From Desulfosporosinus sp. BRH_c37 (GTDB lineage: Bacteria > Bacillota > Desulfitobacteriia > Desulfitobacteriales > Desulfitobacteriaceae), in NCBI GenBank assembly GCA_001516045.1, contig LOEW01000119.1:1-60964 (forward strand): a stretch of 60,964 nucleotides of DNA. Direction: 5' to 3'. Position numbers and translations under genes: made by a program. The notes beneath the pieces are model-generated. The model had not been told where the DNA came from, searched no databases, and worked only from the letters and a program-made list of their open reading frames with translations. Every line of letters begins with the position of its first letter. Position 1 is the stretch's first letter. This document shows, in pieces, positions 48,968-57,685 of the stretch.

Positions 48968-49750
48968 CTAAAACACCGAATGCTCCGTCCGAGCGATGAT
49001 CTCTTCCTGCAAGGCCTCGCTCAAATCACAAAAGTAATCACTATATAGCGAGCGCCGCCATCATTATAGTCTTTACCCTTCGCTACACAGTCATCAATCA
49101 GCAAAGATAGAAACGGTGACGGCATATAGGTTGCATAAAGTCGTTCGATGATATTGCTCCCTCTAACCTTGATATCCATAAAATAATGGAGTTCTTCTTA
49201 AAGGCATCAAATAGGGCTTGAAAGGAATCGAAACTCCGAGGATCCCCAGTTATCAGGCCTAAACGCTGACCAGTTCTAGGGTCCACTCCATTATGCAAGA
49301 CTAATTCCAGGATTTTGGGCAGGTTAAAATACCCGGTTAAAATATAGCTTTCCTTGCCAAAGGCCCCTGTCTCCACACAGCCACTCGTCCCACCTTGCCG
49401 AGCATCCTCGATTAATTTACCCTGGCGCAGGAGTTCCTCGACCACTGTATCCGCATTAAACACTGAAGGTTGCCCCCAACCCTTGCGAATAATCCGAGCT
49501 GCGCGTCTTAAGAATCGATCTGGGTTTTTCTTGCTCAACTGGATATTTGAGCTCGGCTGCAAGAGACGCATTTCATCGATCACATCTAAGACCAAGTAAG
49601 TGACCTCATTGACTCCTGGCCAAACCCTTGGCTTTCCGGGTTATGACACCACTGGCAGTTCAGGGGGCAACCCTTAAAAAAGACAGTCGTGCGAATACCA
49701 GGCCCATCATGGATGGAATACTTCATAATGTTAAAAATCTTGCCCTTCAC
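48968..49750 (-). pseudogene. Collapsed glycyl radical enzyme / activase locus
   Basis: Three pieces of one operon are fused. From GTG 49750: [20 protein letters not shown] and [14 protein letters not shown], the radical-SAM N-terminus of a glycyl-radical-enzyme activase. From about 49620 the frame changes to [20 protein letters not shown] and GGTSGCVETGAFGKES (the active-site Cys region) of the enzyme itself. A frameshift near 49190 is followed by VRGSNIIERLYATYMPSPFL and YNDGGARY. Finally YSDYFCDLSEALQEEIIART is an enzyme C-terminus whose preceding glycyl-radical motif is lost. The product cannot be active. The original substrate is uncertain. Confidence 0.85.
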
Positions 49751-49757
49751 CAAGTCA

Positions 49758-49782
49758 CTCCTACTCCTACTCCTACTCCTAC
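49758..49782. repeat. Hexanucleotide repeat (CTCCTA)4
   Basis: On the coding strand each unit reads TAGGAG, so the tract is a row of Shine-Dalgarno sites just upstream of the activase fragment's GTG at 49750. Confidence 0.8.
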
Positions 49783-50136
49783 CGGACTGAGATTCAGCCG
49801 AAAAGGATAACGCTACCTTCCTTGACCAATCTTTTTTACAGTATATCTGGTGATACTATACTATACTATACTTGTAATTCTCCGTGGACCGATTAGTTCC
49901 CTCTGATTATTGATTATTTTCATATCACAAGCCCCTCATCCATAACCAAAAACTAAAAAACCCCTCACTCAAATCAGTAAAGGGTTCAGTCTTGGAGTGG
50001 AAAACGAATAATCGCGAGCAGACTAGCATGTTTTTAGCTGATCGATCAGTTCAACAGCGATCTCTCTCTCGCCGGTAGACTTCTGTTATCCCTTTTAAAA
50101 AGCGCAAACTTAAAGGCTTTATTAATAAATTCTTAA
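49783..50136. other. Non-coding interval
   Basis: No gene. It contains a short pentamer repeat of ACTAT (49855-49871, about three copies) and a weak hairpin (AACCCCT / AGGGGTT-like, near 49969-49989) that may terminate an upstream transcript. Confidence 0.4.
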
Positions 50137-50505
50137 TTATTTTATGCTGGAGCTATTTATCTTTTTTCCTGATAAATACATTAGTACAGCTGCTAAAATT
50201 GAAATAACTCCGAATGGAGTAATAAACCATCTAAGTGGAGCTATTGGTATTAGGAAACCTGCTACCAAGAATACTACACCAAAAGATAAGTAAATGATTG
50301 CATTTTTTGTATATACACCAGCCGTTTTTTGAAAAACTGTCTTGTTCTTATCTAACAACTGATTAAGGATTTTTACTTCTTCTACACATGACCCTTTACA
50401 GGCGATTCCATTTGAAACATCTACGGCACATTCGTGGCAAATTCCTTTATTACAGGTCTTGCATATACCGACCGCATCATGTTCATTATGATAAAAGCAT
50501 TTCAT
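50137..50505 (-). CDS. B-box-type zinc-finger membrane protein
   Basis: 122 residues. An N-terminal Cys/His zinc finger (CFYHNEHDAVGICKTCNKGIC with HECAVD and CKGSC) is followed by two membrane helices (NAIIYLSFGVVFLVAGFLI and PFGVISILAAVLMYLSG). A widespread bacterial family of unknown role. GGGAGGTGTCC precedes the ATG. Confidence 0.8.
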   Translation of the reverse strand: MKCFYHNEHDAVGICKTCNKGICHECAVDVSNGIACKGSCVEEVKILNQLLDKNKTVFQKTAGVYTKNAIIYLSFGVVFLVAGFLIPIAPLRWFITPFGVISILAAVLMYLSGKKINSSSIK

Positions 50506-50740
50506 TAGGACACCTCCCTCTTAGACTTAGGTTGCCTAATTTTGCAGAACATATTACAGATAATATTGAATCAATATATTCTGCTCACCTCCTCTTTTTC
50601 GCACAATACTCCGCTCCCGCCCCTGCGTCTTTTTCAGCTCGGTACTTTTCCCACTAGTCCTTTTTAATGACATGCGAACAGGACTCTCCTTTTTGGAAAG
50701 ACTTCTCAAGTTTTATATATCGTAAAAACCTTCAGTGATG
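50506..50740. other. Intergenic, no gene seen
   Basis: AT-rich region between the B-box gene and a decayed gene. It contains the B-box gene's upstream region only. Confidence 0.4.
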
Positions 50741-51140
50741 TTATTTTGACCACAATGTATTATAGGTTTTGATATTATCTTGAAGGTTTTTTATAGCGGC
50801 TTTTATCTCATTGTTCCTTACTTCCATTGCTCCATCGCGAACCCCAAATGAGCCTAAAACAAACTGCAGACCACCCCTAAGTCGTATTGAACCGCGCCTA
50901 ATTGATAAGATGTAAATGGTCGTACATTAGCATCAGACTTCAGTTTTGTATAGTCTTCTTGCAACTGTTTTAAAGCTGAATCGTATTCACTTAATACATC
51001 TGTGAAGTTTATGGACTCAAGGTTTGAAGTGTCAAGCTTTATATTCTTATCTATTGCTGCAAGACTTTCTAAGATACCTTGTTGCTTTCCTATTTGCTCC
51101 ATTTTTTGAGCTTCAGCCTTCTTATCCGATTGTATTTGAA
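50741..51140 (-). pseudogene. Frameshifted hypothetical (coiled-coil) gene
   Basis: An open frame from about 51138 reads QSDKKAEAQKMEQIGKQQGI... and ...DVLSEYDSALKQLQEDYTKL, then SYQLGAVQYDL. At about 50883 the frame must shift to continue with GGLQFVLGSFGVRDGAMEVR and ...IKAAIKNLQDN to a stop at 50741. Both halves look like one helical protein of about 130 residues whose 5' end is missing. Family not recognised. Confidence 0.55.
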
Positions 51141-51145
51141 AAAAG

Positions 51146-51167
51146 AAACCTCCCCGTCGGGAGGTTT
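51146..51167. terminator. Bidirectional hairpin terminator
   Basis: AAACCTCCC / GGGAGGTTT with a four-base loop (one base unpaired). A T-run follows on both strands (CTTTTTTC on minus, TTTAAGTTTTTG on plus). Confidence 0.75.
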
Positions 51168-51534
51168 AAGTTTTTGCGCAGTTGTCTTTAGTTTCTATCG
51201 ACAGTATTACATTTTGTTCGTAAATATTATCACAAATTGTCGATGTGTTCAATATAGGTTCCCCAGAAAATCTCAACGTGCCCTGTCTGTATAAAAGAGC
51301 TATATTTTGGTAAGAAAATAACTCGGAGTAAACCTCTCGCTTGGGATAGTGCGTTTCTAGGTAACTGGAATTTTGAAGTAACTCTGAATAAAATAATCAT
51401 AACAATGCCCGGGATACGAAACAATGTGCTCCTATGATAAGGCTTTGTCCTTCCTAGGTGGACTCTAGTGAACCTATTTTAGAATAGGTTTATTATCGGT
51501 TATTAGCTATCGGCTAATACTACTCGGAAGTTAT
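51168..51534. other. Intergenic, no gene seen
   Basis: Short open frames here lack ribosome-binding sites and motifs. An eight-base inverted repeat AACCTATT / AATAGGTT (about 51472-51491) lies downstream of the BtuF-like gene but has no U-run. Confidence 0.4.
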
Positions 51535-52371
51535 TCAAATCCTATTTTTAAATAGTTTATTAAGCTTCTCTATCCCGTCAATTAACCTAGGTCCAGGTCT
51601 GCATATAATATCGCAAGAAATAGGATGAATTTTGTTCTCTTTTACCGCTGTAATTTGCTCCCACTCCTCGGTAATTATATCATCTACAGTTCTATGGCAA
51701 ATGGGGTTCTTTGCAATACATCCTTTACATTTTAAAGGTAGTAGTTTGCCTTTTTCAACGCCACAAAACAGTATCACCTCTGGGTCAAATTCTTTAATTT
51801 GATTCCAACGTACATTGACGTAGGGACCATTTGACTGGAAATCCATCAACTGAGCTCCAGCTAGTCGCAACGCATCATATTGAAATGACCTCGGCCCTGG
51901 CGTAACAAAAGGGTCTGTATTCATTAAGCGAAAGACCCTTGGGCTTCTAAGGAAAGATTTTTGGCTAAGTTTATCTACCCTATCCTTCAAAACAGTTATG
52001 AGTGGCTGTACGGTAATTTCAGTTTGACTAATATATCCTAATTTACTCATGAGAACGAAAATATCATCTACACTTATGGGAGTAGCAGCAAGAACTTTTA
52101 TTTTATTATTCTGTAGTTCTTCTATGAGTTTTCTGTGCAAAGCTTCATCAGCTAAAACAATGTCGGGTTCGAGAGAAAGAATTTTCGATAGTTGAGGATG
52201 TCCAAATGTACCAACTTTATACTTGGATTTAGCTTCTTCTGGATAATTGCAGTGTTCCGTCACCCCTATCACACGTTCTTCTAAACCTAAGAAGTATAGA
52301 ATTTCAGTAGCCGAAGGAACCAGGGAAATAATTCTTCGAATCATTTTTGGGCGAACATCATGAATTGACAT
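51535..52371 (-). CDS. BtuF-like cobalamin-binding protein, cytosolic
   Basis: Type III periplasmic-binding-protein fold, as in BtuF/FhuD (IISLVPSATEILYFLGLEER, VGTFGHPQLSKILSLEPDIV, AGAQLMDFQSNGPYVNVRWN), 278 residues. It has no signal peptide or lipobox, so it should be cytosolic rather than an ABC importer receptor. A Cys-rich insert CKGCIAKNPICHR near residue 225 may bind metal or a cluster. No permease or ATPase genes are adjacent. In anaerobes such proteins may handle corrinoids inside the cell. GGGAGGTGCTTAGGTT precedes the ATG. Confidence 0.75.
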   Translation of the reverse strand: MSIHDVRPKMIRRIISLVPSATEILYFLGLEERVIGVTEHCNYPEEAKSKYKVGTFGHPQLSKILSLEPDIVLADEALHRKLIEELQNNKIKVLAATPISVDDIFVLMSKLGYISQTEITVQPLITVLKDRVDKLSQKSFLRSPRVFRLMNTDPFVTPGPRSFQYDALRLAGAQLMDFQSNGPYVNVRWNQIKEFDPEVILFCGVEKGKLLPLKCKGCIAKNPICHRTVDDIITEEWEQITAVKENKIHPISCDIICRPGPRLIDGIEKLNKLFKNRI

Positions 52372-52530
52372 AACCTAAGCACCTCCCAAAAATACCTTTT
52401 CAAACTAAAAGAACATAAAACTTTTGAAATGTAACAGTCTTCGCACAAAACCTGCCCTCTATAATTCATTTTCTCTCCATTAGCTAACTCGAGTTAGTGG
52501 CACACCTGTTGTACACACAATGAATGCACT

Positions 52531-53337
52531 TTACGGCTTAATGTGCATAGAAGTAATCTTATGAAACATCACCAAGAGTCCAACGCAAAGCCTATAAATT
52601 GAATCAATTTTAAGATTATCTTCCGCCGACGTATCAAAAAACACATTGAGCTTGGATTCAATATCCTCTTCTGGTTTGGTGTAACAAATGAGCATCGGAA
52701 CCTTGGGTAGGGGGTACAGTACCAATGAAATATCCGAGTCGAAACTAGTTTCCTCAGGCTTTCCGCGAAAAATATGAATCATGTCCTCAATAAGATCCGA
52801 ATAAGCATCGATCAGTTGTTTTAACGGTTTTTCAAACATCTTTTCAAAAAATGCACTCCAAACTATCCCATTAGAAAGTTCCCTAAACGGAATCCATTTT
52901 CCGGACAAATCCTTTCCTGCACTAGAAATGATATAGTTGAGTAAAGGTACCATCACCCATACATTGTTATGACAGGCAGACATCATATTCCCCTCGGAAT
53001 CAATCGTGAAGTCCTTGCCAAGAATCTTAATGGTTAACTTATCGCCAGCAAGCGTAGCCCCTAATCGTTGCACGGAAGCCGAAAAATCTATTGTAGCAAT
53101 CTCCCGTTTCAACGGCACAAGTATTTGTTTCAGTTGTTCTTCAGGTGTAGTTTGTCGAATAATTTTTACATCAAGTTCCTCAATGATATGGCTCTCTAGA
53201 TGAGGGCATTCATCTAGACGTTTTTGACCTTTGATGATCTCAGCGGCAAACGCCAGGCATGTCGCCACCCCACACAGTTTGCAATTTGATTTTGGGAGTA
53301 ATTTGTAAATTCCTAGCGGATTATTTATTTGTGACAT
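52531..53337 (-). CDS. DUF3786 protein with 4Fe-4S domain
   Basis: 268 residues. The N-terminus NCKLCGVATCLAFAAEIIKG...ECPHL has the CX2CX4CX16C spacing of the iron-sulfur domain of corrinoid/iron-sulfur proteins and reductive activators. The rest is a DUF3786-type domain. It may supply electrons in corrinoid or methyl-transfer chemistry. Downstream of, and close to, the MarR gene (17 bp), so likely controlled by it. Confidence 0.78.
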   Translation of the reverse strand: MSQINNPLGIYKLLPKSNCKLCGVATCLAFAAEIIKGQKRLDECPHLESHIIEELDVKIIRQTTPEEQLKQILVPLKREIATIDFSASVQRLGATLAGDKLTIKILGKDFTIDSEGNMMSACHNNVWVMVPLLNYIISSAGKDLSGKWIPFRELSNGIVWSAFFEKMFEKPLKQLIDAYSDLIEDMIHIFRGKPEETSFDSDISLVLYPLPKVPMLICYTKPEEDIESKLNVFFDTSAEDNLKIDSIYRLCVGLLVMFHKITSMHIKP

Positions 53338-53354
53338 ATAGCATTACCCCTTCA

Positions 53355-53825
53355 TTAAATTGAATTCAATCCCTTGTTAAGTTTTCTTAGCAATGAAATC
53401 AATCCTTCCTTTTCATGAATGTCGAGAGTGGACATGACTTTCTGCATGTAACTGTTATGTACGGGAAGAAAGGATTGAATTAATGCACTGGCCCGGTTAG
53501 TGAGGCAGACTCGGAATACTCTTTTATCGGAGGGGTCATTCCTGCGAACCACTAGGTCTTCTTTTTCCAATCGTCCTATTAGGCCAGTGATGTTGGCTCT
53601 GGAAACCAACATCTTATTACCTAGTTCTGACTGGATTAGTCCATGATCGCCCGTCATATACAGATGAATTAAGGCGTTGAACTTTGGCCAGGAAAGCCCG
53701 TACCGGGCAAAGTGAACTTCAAAAATATCCTCCAGAGTATTATGGAGCAGTGTCAGTTCATATAGCGCTTGTCTTGCAAGGTAACCGTCTTGTGTGCCTC
53801 GACTTTCTATTCTTCTAACCTCCAA
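53355..53825 (-). CDS. MarR-family transcriptional regulator
   Basis: 156 residues with a winged helix: LIQSELGNKMLVSRANITGL (recognition helix) and the wing RRNDPSDKRVFRVCLT. It probably represses itself and the DUF3786 gene in response to a ligand. The frame begins at TTG 53825. No start has a well-spaced Shine-Dalgarno, so translation may be leaderless or start slightly further in. A perfect palindrome immediately upstream is the likely operator. Confidence 0.85.
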   Translation of the reverse strand: MEVRRIESRGTQDGYLARQALYELTLLHNTLEDIFEVHFARYGLSWPKFNALIHLYMTGDHGLIQSELGNKMLVSRANITGLIGRLEKEDLVVRRNDPSDKRVFRVCLTNRASALIQSFLPVHNSYMQKVMSTLDIHEKEGLISLLRKLNKGLNSI

Positions 53826-53830
53826 TCTAA

Positions 53831-53848
53831 TTGTTAATATCTTAACAA
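53831..53848. promoter_or_regulatory. Likely MarR operator
   Basis: TTGTTAATATCTTAACAA, two perfect seven-base arms around a four-base centre, six bases from the start codon. A second partial site (ATTGTAAACATATTAACAT) follows. Confidence 0.75.
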
Positions 53849-54522
53849 TATTGTAAACATATTAACATATTTAGTCAATAGACTTAATGCTAACTTGTTC
53901 GTATAAATTTCCTTTATAGGAACAAAAGTTATTCAAAAACAATAAATAATCAGCCAATCTCTGCTGTTTATTGTCTCCAAGAGTTTATAATCGAGCATGT
54001 ACATCCCACTCTAAATATACATTCTTATCGGATGGTATAACCCAGGCTGACACTATCCTTGCCACAAGGATTATTCGTGCCTGAATAGGGAAAACCCGAA
54101 ACAAACACCATAGTAAATCGACGTTAGCAAGAAAAAAACGGACTTTAGCGCTACGGATCAAAACACGCTATATGAGCTAGAATAATGGAAAATCAAAACA
54201 GAAAAATCGGCTGTCAGAGAAGAATTTGGACGAAAATGGAGAATGTTATTTTTAGGAACTTGTCATAGTGTTGGTTATCGGACCCCCAAGCAAAACAGAC
54301 CTGATTTCAATGTTTTAGTAAATCTCCTAATAGCAAGATGAAATTATTTTAGGATTAATTTGGCCTGTATATTAGGGGTGACCAAAAAACTATTCTAAAA
54401 TCAACATAATAGCCCCAGCGTCCTATTGATAGAATGCTAGGGCTTTACTTAATCTCAGTTATCGGACCCAAGGAGTAAAATAATTATGGATTCAAACCTA
54501 AAATCTTCAATAAACTTAAGTG
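53849..54522. other. Long non-coding interval
   Basis: About 670 bases with no gene. A direct repeat GTTATCGGACCC occurs at about 54272 and 54459. A hairpin at 54411-54444 lies between the two. Confidence 0.45.
54411..54444. terminator. Hairpin terminator-like structure
   Basis: AGCCC.AGCGTCCTAT pairs imperfectly with AGAATGCT.GGGCT, loop TGAT, with TTTACTT after it on the plus strand. The parent gene is not identified. Confidence 0.5.
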
Positions 54523-55371
54523 TCAGCTTCCGTCTGACTTGGCTTTTAGTTCAAATTCTTCCGTCTTACCATCCAAGGTTATCTTCACTTTGTAGGTATC
54601 ATCTACTCGGGGTCTCCCGCCATTGCCTCCCCCAGTACCTAGCTGGATAACTCTCGTAAGCATTTCAGGTGTTACTTCCTGGGTACCTTTACTTTCACTA
54701 GTACTAGTACTGAAGCTGTACTCCATAGGAATCGCCTGCTCGGGGATTTGGCCTTTGTAAGTCAAAGTAGGGGCGTGGGTATGATAACTCTCATACTGAA
54801 GCTTGTTCTTACTGTCGGTCCACCAGTGTTCATAATATCTTAAAGAAACCTTAGCTTCCCAGCTTGGGCTTTCACCCGTGAAGACAATCTCTTCTCCAGC
54901 ATTAAGATCAGTGAAGATTACCTGATCAACCTTCCTGAGCTTATTAATAACTGCTTGAGTATTCTCTATAGACGGATAAGCTATTGCATACACAAGTTCA
55001 AGGTTTTTTACGTTGTAAAGCTTGGAGAAGAAAGTTTTGTCTTTAAGTGTAAACGAAAATTGATCTCTCATCATATTCTCTCGAAAATTTTCACGTCGCT
55101 CTACAAAGGAACCATATGTATAAATAAATAGTAAGTTTCCTTGAGAATCCTTATAGATAATTGGTTCAGTATCTTCAACCATATATTCTTTGGGATAAAT
55201 TGAAGTCTCAGGCTTGAAGGTTATTCCTTCAATTTCGAAAGTTTGAAGAACATCATGCGTATTGATTATTTCCTTGCCTGCTACTTCCCCTACCTTGTAA
55301 CCCATGAATATAGAACCTGTGAGGATGAGTATCACAAGGAAAACAAAAATCGAATTTCTCTTCGCATTCAA
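54523..55371 (-). CDS. Hypothetical membrane-anchored protein
   Basis: Not recognised. One N-terminal membrane helix (SIFVFLVILILTGSIFMGY), then a beta-rich outer domain of about 250 residues with EYMVEDTEPIIYKDSQGN and SPSWEAKVSLRYYEHWWTDS. A Gly-rich hinge (GTGGGNGGRPRVDDTYKVKI) precedes the last strand pair. A TTG at 55371 with GGAAGAGGG upstream fits better than the earlier frame start at 55419. The outer domain might bind a ligand or wall component. Confidence 0.6.
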   Translation of the reverse strand: MNAKRNSIFVFLVILILTGSIFMGYKVGEVAGKEIINTHDVLQTFEIEGITFKPETSIYPKEYMVEDTEPIIYKDSQGNLLFIYTYGSFVERRENFRENMMRDQFSFTLKDKTFFSKLYNVKNLELVYAIAYPSIENTQAVINKLRKVDQVIFTDLNAGEEIVFTGESPSWEAKVSLRYYEHWWTDSKNKLQYESYHTHAPTLTYKGQIPEQAIPMEYSFSTSTSESKGTQEVTPEMLTRVIQLGTGGGNGGRPRVDDTYKVKITLDGKTEEFELKAKSDGS

Positions 55372-55480
55372 AAACACACCCTCTTCCTGAGAATAATGTG
55401 TAATTGGACCCTCCTCCAATTACTCCGACACTTACTGACTCTTTTGATTATAGTAAGAGTACTAAGATAATTGATACAAC

Positions 55481-55513
55481 TAGAAGTATACTAGAAGTAT
55501 ACTAGAAGTATAC
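55481..55513. repeat. Three tandem 11-bp iterons
   Basis: Three exact copies of TAGAAGTATAC upstream of the gene at 54523-55371. The spacing is about one helical turn, so a protein could bind all three on one face. Confidence 0.85.
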
Positions 55514-55606
55514 TCGAAATAGTAAAATGTTTACCAAAACTCCAATATCCCTCTCTCCCCAAAATAATTCACTCCTCATTTTTTTGTTTTACTCTCAAGC
55601 CACTGT

Positions 55607-56251
55607 CTAAGCAAACCGAAACTCGGACTTTATGTCACATCTAAATCCATTCTCCACAATGGAATAGTTTACCTTTAATTTGCTCCTTGGGTCAGATAAC
55701 AGCTCTATGACAAGATGGCCAAATCCCACTTCCCCGTTTTCAAATTCTTTCTTGACGGCCGATTTGGTTATTTTCATTTCTACTACTCGTCGAAACTTGT
55801 CGTTTCGCGAAGGGTCCTGGAACCTACGCGGAGAACCTACGCGGAACGACAAAAAAGGCTGCTCCAAATGTGTTCCGCCGAGTAGTGCTGTGTAACAAGG
55901 ACTTAAGGGCATCCCACTGGCAGAGTTCCCTATAATGTTCAGTTCTTTGTCCAGGACCAGCAGACTGACGCCCAGCTGTCCGCCCGACTGGCCCACCTTC
56001 GCTTCGTTAAAGATCAAAGCCAGAAGCAGATCGTCCTGCGGGATGTCCTCTGTCCTTAAAAGCACACCCTGTTTCCTTGAGAGGGTCTCCGGGAATTTAG
56101 CTGCGATCAGGCGGTTTGATCTCTCGTCCGGATTCAGGTCTGCCGGATTTAGGCCGCTGGAATTGATTAATAGCATAATTAATCCCCCGGTCAAAAACAG
56201 TACGAGAACCGACAGAACAACGATTATTCTGGTCAGCGCTGATTTTTCCAT
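55607..56251 (-). CDS. Hypothetical membrane-anchored protein carrying a palindromic insert
   Basis: Not recognised. N-terminal anchor (IIVVLSVLVLFLTGGLIMLL), then about 190 residues (PQDDLLLALIFNEAKVGQSG, LVLDKELNIIGNSASG). Residues about 123-156 (LGGTHLEQPFLSFRVGSPRR and following) are encoded by a palindromic repeat that also occurs at 58678. The frame stays open on both sides and the C-terminal strands look normal, so the protein may be functional. ATG at 56251 with GAGAGG upstream. Confidence 0.65.
   Translation of the reverse strand: MEKSALTRIIVVLSVLVLFLTGGLIMLLINSSGLNPADLNPDERSNRLIAAKFPETLSRKQGVLLRTEDIPQDDLLLALIFNEAKVGQSGGQLGVSLLVLDKELNIIGNSASGMPLSPCYTALLGGTHLEQPFLSFRVGSPRRFQDPSRNDKFRRVVEMKITKSAVKKEFENGEVGFGHLVIELLSDPRSKLKVNYSIVENGFRCDIKSEFRFA
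55784..55884. repeat. Palindromic element, in-frame copy (101 bp)
   Basis: Ends TACTCGTCG / CGCCGAGTA are inverted. It is 89-90% the same as 58678-58765 except for a 13-bp tandem duplication (AACCTACGCGGAG at 55821-55833, then AACCTACGCGGAA). Confidence 0.85.
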
Positions 56252-56607
56252 TAAGTAACCTCTCTTCCCTTTTCCGTCGCTGGTCTTATGGTATGAATTC
56301 AGAGAAAGTTCGGCAAGAATATCCTTCATATCCCGCACACCCTGCTCAGTTCCACTCCCTCATCGAGATCCAGATCAACGTCCCACCTCTAGAATTGCTG
56401 GCATCAAAGGCTAAATAAAGGAATTTAGAAGAGTGTCAATACGATTATACAATTCAGTGTCTACCTTTGCATTCAATCCACCTTTGCCATTTTGCCTATA
56501 AGCGTCGCCATTTATTGTGAAATAGTGATATACAACGTTATTGTGCTTCCAAGTTCAGCAGGTGCGTTAGCTTTTTATATAAAATCTCCGAAATATCCTG
56601 GTTATTA
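56252..56607. other. Intergenic, no gene seen
   Basis: No convincing gene. The upstream region of the 55607-56251 gene is expected here. Confidence 0.4.
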
Positions 56608-56789
56608 TTAGAATGAACCAATAACAGTTATACCATCTGCAGCATACAACGGAATTTCTCGTTTTTCAAATTTACCCATTTCTTGCATTGCTATCGCTTC
56701 CTCAGGTGTTTTGGGCTGTGGCCCCCCATGAGATCCTCTGATATTAGTTTGTCGCTCGATTCTTTATCTGTAGAGGGTATTTTTTTCAT
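56608..56789 (-). pseudogene. Small frameshifted gene remnant
   Basis: From ATG 56789 the frame reads MKKIPSTDKESSDKLISEDL and stops. In the next frame the DNA continues as GGPQPKTPEEAIAMQEMGKF and REIPLYAADGITVIGSF up to a TAA at 56608. That tail, with a YAADG.TVIG strand, resembles the C-terminus of small extracytoplasmic or metallopeptidase-associated proteins. Probably a degraded gene. Confidence 0.45.
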
Positions 56790-56895
56790 ATATCTCAACA
56801 ACAATCAAAGTCCTTTCTTACTACACTAATCCTACTAATGGCGAATAGCTAACAAAGAAATTCTTTAGAAAATTGACCCATTAACACGCCACCTT

Positions 56896-56995
56896 GCGTA
56901 GGTTTTCGTATAACGTCCCGTGAATTCCCGAAGTCTGGCCACTACTTGTATATTATCTCGTATTTTGGAAATTCGCTGTTAGACGAAGGATACGC
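56896..56995. repeat. attC-like imperfect palindrome
   Basis: Left arm GCGTAGGTTTTCGTATAAC (to 56914) pairs with right arm GTTAGACGAAGGATACGC (56978-56995). GTTAGAC fits GTTRRRY, and an inner pair GAATTCCC / GGAAATTC adds to the stem. About 100 bases long, within the range of integron attC sites. Confidence 0.5.
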
Positions 56996-57030
56996 CCCCT
57001 GACTAGGAAGCTGCCACGGACGGCAGCTCC

Positions 57031-57615
57031 TTAAATATCGTTCCTATTTGTTCTAATTGTATAGGTATAAAATGATTTTATGAATAAGTACATCATTGTC
57101 ACGTTTCCAAGCAATACTTTCCCCTCAGAATTTGGCCATAGCGGGATAAATAGATACGTGATAAATATTGGTATTAAATAACTCACTGAAACAATAAGCA
57201 TTGAGAAAAATAGATCATGTTCTTTAAGATTCAAAAGTATGGTTAGTAAAACGAATCCCACAATAATAACGGACAAATTAAATAATGGTGAAAACCTATC
57301 AACCCCGAATAATTGAATTAAATCATCTACTGTTCCTAATTTAAAAAACAGTAAAATAAAAGGTAGCACTCCAAGCACCAATATTGATAAAACATAAAAT
57401 ACTTTTTTCTTGGTAAAAAGCTTATGCATGTATCTGCCAATAAATATGGTAATCTCAAATAGTATAAGCGAGGAAACAGAAAACAAAAACCCTAAAATTG
57501 TAAATTGCAATGAGTATATCGCTCCAATTAATATCATTGGTGCAACTGAGGAAATTATGGTGCATAATGCTATAATCAATAATTCAGTTCTTAGCTTGAA
57601 TGAATTGATCGACAT
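57031..57615 (-). CDS. Hypothetical multi-pass membrane protein (cassette gene)
   Basis: Not recognised. 194 residues with six hydrophobic segments (e.g. LLIIALCTIISSVAPMILIG, LFNLSVIIVGFVLLTILL, and a cytosolic Lys-rich loop MHKLFTKKKV). AAGGAGGAGTAG precedes the ATG. It is the only gene in a 726-bp unit bounded by 18-bp inverted repeats, so it may be the cargo of an integron-like cassette. Confidence 0.65.
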   Translation of the reverse strand: MSINSFKLRTELLIIALCTIISSVAPMILIGAIYSLQFTILGFLFSVSSLILFEITIFIGRYMHKLFTKKKVFYVLSILVLGVLPFILLFFKLGTVDDLIQLFGVDRFSPLFNLSVIIVGFVLLTILLNLKEHDLFFSMLIVSVSYLIPIFITYLFIPLWPNSEGKVLLGNVTMMYLFIKSFYTYTIRTNRNDI

Positions 57616-57685
57616 TCTACTCCTCCTTAAGATAGTAAGCTCTTGCTTTTATCCAGATAATTCACCGCCATGGATGGCGGTCTCT

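Noticed and set aside
51230..51424. 64-codon minus-strand frame
   Set aside because: No Shine-Dalgarno, no homology-like pattern, in an AT-rich intergenic stretch.
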